Source of the DNA: an uncultured Acidaminococcus sp.
GTDB lineage: Bacteria; Bacillota_C; Negativicutes; Acidaminococcales; Acidaminococcaceae
Direction of reading: 5' to 3'
DNA: 6,146 nucleotides
Assembly: GCA_900314165.1 (NCBI GenBank)
Contig: OMUE01000042.1
Location: forward strand, 1-6,146
Part shown: piece by piece, positions 3,394 to 6,146 of the stretch
How the letters are laid out: each line of letters begins with the position of its first letter
How positions within the stretch are numbered: position 1 is the first letter of the stretch
The notes under the pieces: model-generated
Told to the model about the DNA's origin: nothing
Database searches by the model: none
Seen by the model: only the letters and a program-made list of their open reading frames with translations
Program-made: the position numbers and the translations under genes

Positions 3394-6146
3394 TCACGCC
3401 TTCAAAATCTTATGGAACAGTTCCTGATGGCTTTCGATCCGCTGCTGGCCGCCGACGACGCACAGGTAGCCATCATCCAGTACAGCCTGCACCAGAGGGG
3501 CCAGGGCTTTGATATCGGCTACCTGGCAGTCGATGACCTGGTCACGACCCTGCTGGGCCACGTCTTCCGGCAGGCCCTTCAGATAGGTGGTAATAGCCTT
3601 TTCCAGGTGCATAGCAGGAGTCAGAGGTGTATCCAGCAGGCTCACGGTGCCGATGACGTATTTCGTCATTTCCCGGTCAGAGGCCTCAAAGGTCTTCAGG
3701 TAGTCCGGCAGATCCCGGTAGGCCTTGAGGGTATCCACCAGGTTCGGATCCCGGTAGGAGGACAGGTACATGAGGCCGTTCTGGTCGAAGCGGGCACCGG
3801 CGCCGTAGGCACCGCCCTGGACACGGATCTTGGTCCACAGGTAGCCATAGCGCAGGATGGTTTCCAGCACCTTCATAGCCCCTGTATAGTCGTAGCCATG
3901 AGCCCGGTAGTTGCCACCGGCCAGCACGTACTGCACCTTGCCGGAGGTGGTAATACCTTCGTTGATGTCCACGTCCCCGAATTCCGGCATGGGTTTGCCG
4001 GCAAAGTCGGAGTGCGGCAGGGCCATGACGAATTTTCCCATGCGGTCCCAGGCTGCAGTCTTCAGGTCCTCGTCACAGGACAGGGAGGCCGTCAGCTCAT
4101 CCTGGTGGAAGAAGGCGGGCAGCAGGGTCTGGAGCTTGGCCACCACGGTATCCACTTTTTCATCAAAGTGGGTCCACAGGTCCTTCAGGAATTCATAATA
4201 GGTAAACTGGTCGTATTCCTGGCTGCGGCTGGCTCTGGAGAAATAGCTGGTGAGCCGGGCCGTGGCCACGTTCATGCCCCGGGAGAAGAACACGTTGTCC
4301 CAATCCGTCTTCACTTCGCTGACGATTTCCTTCAGCCGTTTCTTGTCGTCCACGTGGCTGCGCAGAGCAATGCTGGTCAGGATGTCAAACAGCTTGTCCT
4401 CATTCTTGGACAGCACCTTGGCAGATACCTTGAACACGTTCCGGTACGTATTCGTATCGTCGTAGTTCGTATACGGCCGCACTTCGAAATTCAGGCCGCC
4501 CAGGTAGTTGTCCGCCATAGTGGTCAGTTCTTCGTAGGTGTAGTCGTCCGTATCCACCTTGCCCAGCACATCCGTCAGCAGGTACGCATAGCACAGCAGG
4601 TCTCCGGGCACGCCGGTCATATCGAAGCACCAGTCGAAATAGGCGATGTCGTGGGTGCTCTGAGGCAGGTACAGCAGGGTATGCTTGCCCTTCTGCTCCA
4701 CCTGGAACTTTTCGTATTCGTTCTTCCGGACAATGTCCTCCCGGTTCAGCAGAGGAATGGAGGCCAGGGCTTCGGGAGAATCCGGCGCTGCCTGTCTGGC
4801 ATGGAGCTCATCAGCCATGGCGCCACATTCTTTCAGGGTCTTTTCGTCCATGGAAGCCTTCAGGGCCGCCAGCTTTTCCTGGGCTGCGGCTGCTTCTTCC
4901 TCTTCCAGGCCCGGTTTCGGCAACAGGGTCAGGAGAGCCTTGTGAGTGTTGTCCAGCAGCACATTTTCAATGAGGTCTTCGTAATACCCTTTATCCATGG
5001 CGTTGCGCAGGAAATCCAGGTTCTTGGTGAATTCCAGGCACGTAGTGGGAGCGCCGCCGTACAGCCAGGTTTCCATGACATTCAGGCCGTAGATGAGGCC
5101 TTTCGGATAAATATTGTAGTCCGCTTCCCGCATCTTGAACTCTTCGGAATTCAGTTCTGCTTCCAGCAGTTTTCTGGGCACGCCGTTCCGGGACAGATCC
5201 TGGAGGGTACGGTACAGGACGCTGACGAACTTATCCTGGTCTTTGGCATCGGAACCGCTGACCTGGACGGACAGCACGGGCTGCAGTAGGGTGCTGTTGA
5301 TGGAGCCGGACACATCGGTGCCAATGCCGGCTTTCAGCAAAGCCAGCCGCAGAGGCGCATTGTTGCCTTCCAACAGTACATGGGTCAGGATCTTCAGGGC
5401 CATCATGCGTTTCTGGTCCAGAGCCGTGCCCAGCACGATGTTCATGGACAGGTAGGTCTTGTGCTCCGTGTCGCTGCCTGCAGGCACAGGGTAATAGGCC
5501 ACGGCTTCTTTGGTCTTGTCGAAGGCCGGCTGCAGGGGTATGGTGAAATCGATTTTCCCCGTTTTGGGGAAGCTGCTGAGGTATTCCTTGTCCAGATACT
5601 CCAGGTAGCTGACGATATCCATATCCCCGTACAGGTAGATGTAGGAGTTTTCCGGGCTGTAGTGATTTTTGTGGAAGGTCACAAACGCTTCCTGGGTCAG
5701 GTCCGGAATGTTTTCCGGGAAACCGCCGGATTCAAAACGATAAGGAGAATCCGGGAACAAGGCTTTGTTCACTTCGTGTTCTTCTATGGCGTCCGGAGAG
5801 GAGTACACGCCCTTCATTTCGTTGTACACTACGCCGTTGTACACCAGAGGATTGCCCTCTTCGTCGGCTTTCAGCTCGTAATGCCAGCCTTCCTGCTTCA
5901 GGGTGAAGGGATTCTCCCCAATGAGAGGATAGAACACGGCGTCCAGGTACACGTCCATCAGGTTCTTGAAGTCCTTGTCGTTGCGGCTGGCTACCGGGTA
6001 CACCGTCCTGTCGGAATACGTAATGGCGTTCAGGAACGTGTTCAGGGAGCCCTTCACCAGTTCCACGAAGGGTTCCTTCAGGCGGTACTTCCGGCTGCCG
6101 CACAGCACGGAGTGTTCCGTAATATGGGCCTTGCCGGTTTCGTCTT
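3394..6146 (-). CDS. M16C-family zinc metallopeptidase, PreP/Cym1 type (5' end outside window)
   Basis: This gene covers at least 916 residues and runs off the right edge; PreP proteins are about 970 aa, so some 50-60 N-terminal residues are missing. Near the edge it reads HITEHSVLCGSRKY. H, E and H of the inverted zinc motif HxxEH are encoded at 6124-6126, 6115-6117 and 6112-6114. The third zinc ligand is the E of NEMKGVYSSPD (5818-5820), 98 residues on, the spacing seen in PreP. The first half holds the active M16 domain and its partner (NHYSPENSYIYLYGDMD). A charged Ala/Glu-rich helical linker (about 4750-4920) leads into the M16C-associated region. The inactive C-terminal half carries LWTKIRVQGGAYGAGARF, the conserved substrate-clamp Arg/Tyr region. 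The family degrades unstructured peptides up to roughly 65 residues inside a closing chamber, in bacteria probably as peptide turnover. An ATG/GTG near 6106 is internal, not the start. It ends TGA TAA (double stop). It is GC-richer than the neighbours and intact as far as seen. Confidence 0.95.
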   Translation of the reverse strand, partial: DETGKAHITEHSVLCGSRKYRLKEPFVELVKGSLNTFLNAITYSDRTVYPVASRNDKDFKNLMDVYLDAVFYPLIGENPFTLKQEGWHYELKADEEGNPLVYNGVVYNEMKGVYSSPDAIEEHEVNKALFPDSPYRFESGGFPENIPDLTQEAFVTFHKNHYSPENSYIYLYGDMDIVSYLEYLDKEYLSSFPKTGKIDFTIPLQPAFDKTKEAVAYYPVPAGSDTEHKTYLSMNIVLGTALDQKRMMALKILTHVLLEGNNAPLRLALLKAGIGTDVSGSINSTLLQPVLSVQVSGSDAKDQDKFVSVLYRTLQDLSRNGVPRKLLEAELNSEEFKMREADYNIYPKGLIYGLNVMETWLYGGAPTTCLEFTKNLDFLRNAMDKGYYEDLIENVLLDNTHKALLTLLPKPGLEEEEAAAAQEKLAALKASMDEKTLKECGAMADELHARQAAPDSPEALASIPLLNREDIVRKNEYEKFQVEQKGKHTLLYLPQSTHDIAYFDWCFDMTGVPGDLLCYAYLLTDVLGKVDTDDYTYEELTTMADNYLGGLNFEVRPYTNYDDTNTYRNVFKVSAKVLSKNEDKLFDILTSIALRSHVDDKKRLKEIVSEVKTDWDNVFFSRGMNVATARLTSYFSRASRSQEYDQFTYYEFLKDLWTHFDEKVDTVVAKLQTLLPAFFHQDELTASLSCDEDLKTAAWDRMGKFVMALPHSDFAGKPMPEFGDVDINEGITTSGKVQYVLAGGNYRAHGYDYTGAMKVLETILRYGYLWTKIRVQGGAYGAGARFDQNGLMYLSSYRDPNLVDTLKAYRDLPDYLKTFEASDREMTKYVIGTVSLLDTPLTPAMHLEKAITTYLKGLPEDVAQQGRDQVIDCQVADIKALAPLVQAVLDDGYLCVVGGQQRIESHQELFHKILKA

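Noticed and set aside
3337..5289. 650-codon open frame on the plus strand
   Set aside because: It is the antisense shadow of the M16 peptidase gene. Its translation is low-complexity-like (rich in V, Q, G, H), with no ribosome site or domain, and the minus strand has full family motifs.

Overview
The window looks like a chromosomal stretch from a low-to-mid GC Firmicute. I lean to the Negativicutes (an Acidaminococcus-like gut anaerobe). The basis is a PreP-type M16C peptidase, an Rpn/PD-(D/E)XK protein, a Uma2-family protein and intergenic DNA crowded with short hairpin repeats. The genus is a guess; no 16S or other marker is present.

Layout, left to right. (1) 1-791 holds no convincing gene. 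It contains the first copy of a ~238-bp repeat (198-435, called E here), two small GC-rich hairpins, a 7-bp-periodic CTCTT tract, a 26-bp dispersed repeat and a terminator with no visible gene in front of it. (2) 792-1655 (+) is an Rpn-family (PD-(D/E)XK nuclease / transposase_31) gene with its own strong promoter. It is interrupted by one in-frame TAA at codon 154. Inside its 3' third is an ATG (1395) with a perfect Shine-Dalgarno sequence, which could give an 86-aa C-terminal protein like the intragenic antitoxins reported for E. coli rpn genes. A perfect 29-bp hairpin follows. (3) 1764-2201 is a second intergenic block with the second E copy and a second pair of hairpins. (4) 2202-3023 (-) is an XRE-type HTH domain fused to a Uma2 (DUF820) nuclease-like domain, with its own extended -10 promoter. 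(5) 3024-3393 is intergenic: a bidirectional terminator, a 31-bp tandem repeat, and the dispersed modules again. (6) 3394 to the right edge (-) is most of a zinc metallopeptidase of the M16C/PreP type; its first ~50-60 residues lie outside the window.

The M16 peptidase is a housekeeping peptide-degrading enzyme. The rpn and HTH-Uma2 genes are accessory nuclease-fold genes. They are not one operon: they converge on the E2 block, each with its own promoter, and both promoters carry the same 10-mer ATGGTATAAT. The most notable points are the broken rpn gene lying between two ~97% identical direct repeats, its internal RpnS-like start, and a mosaic of repeat modules that recurs in different order at three intergenic loci.
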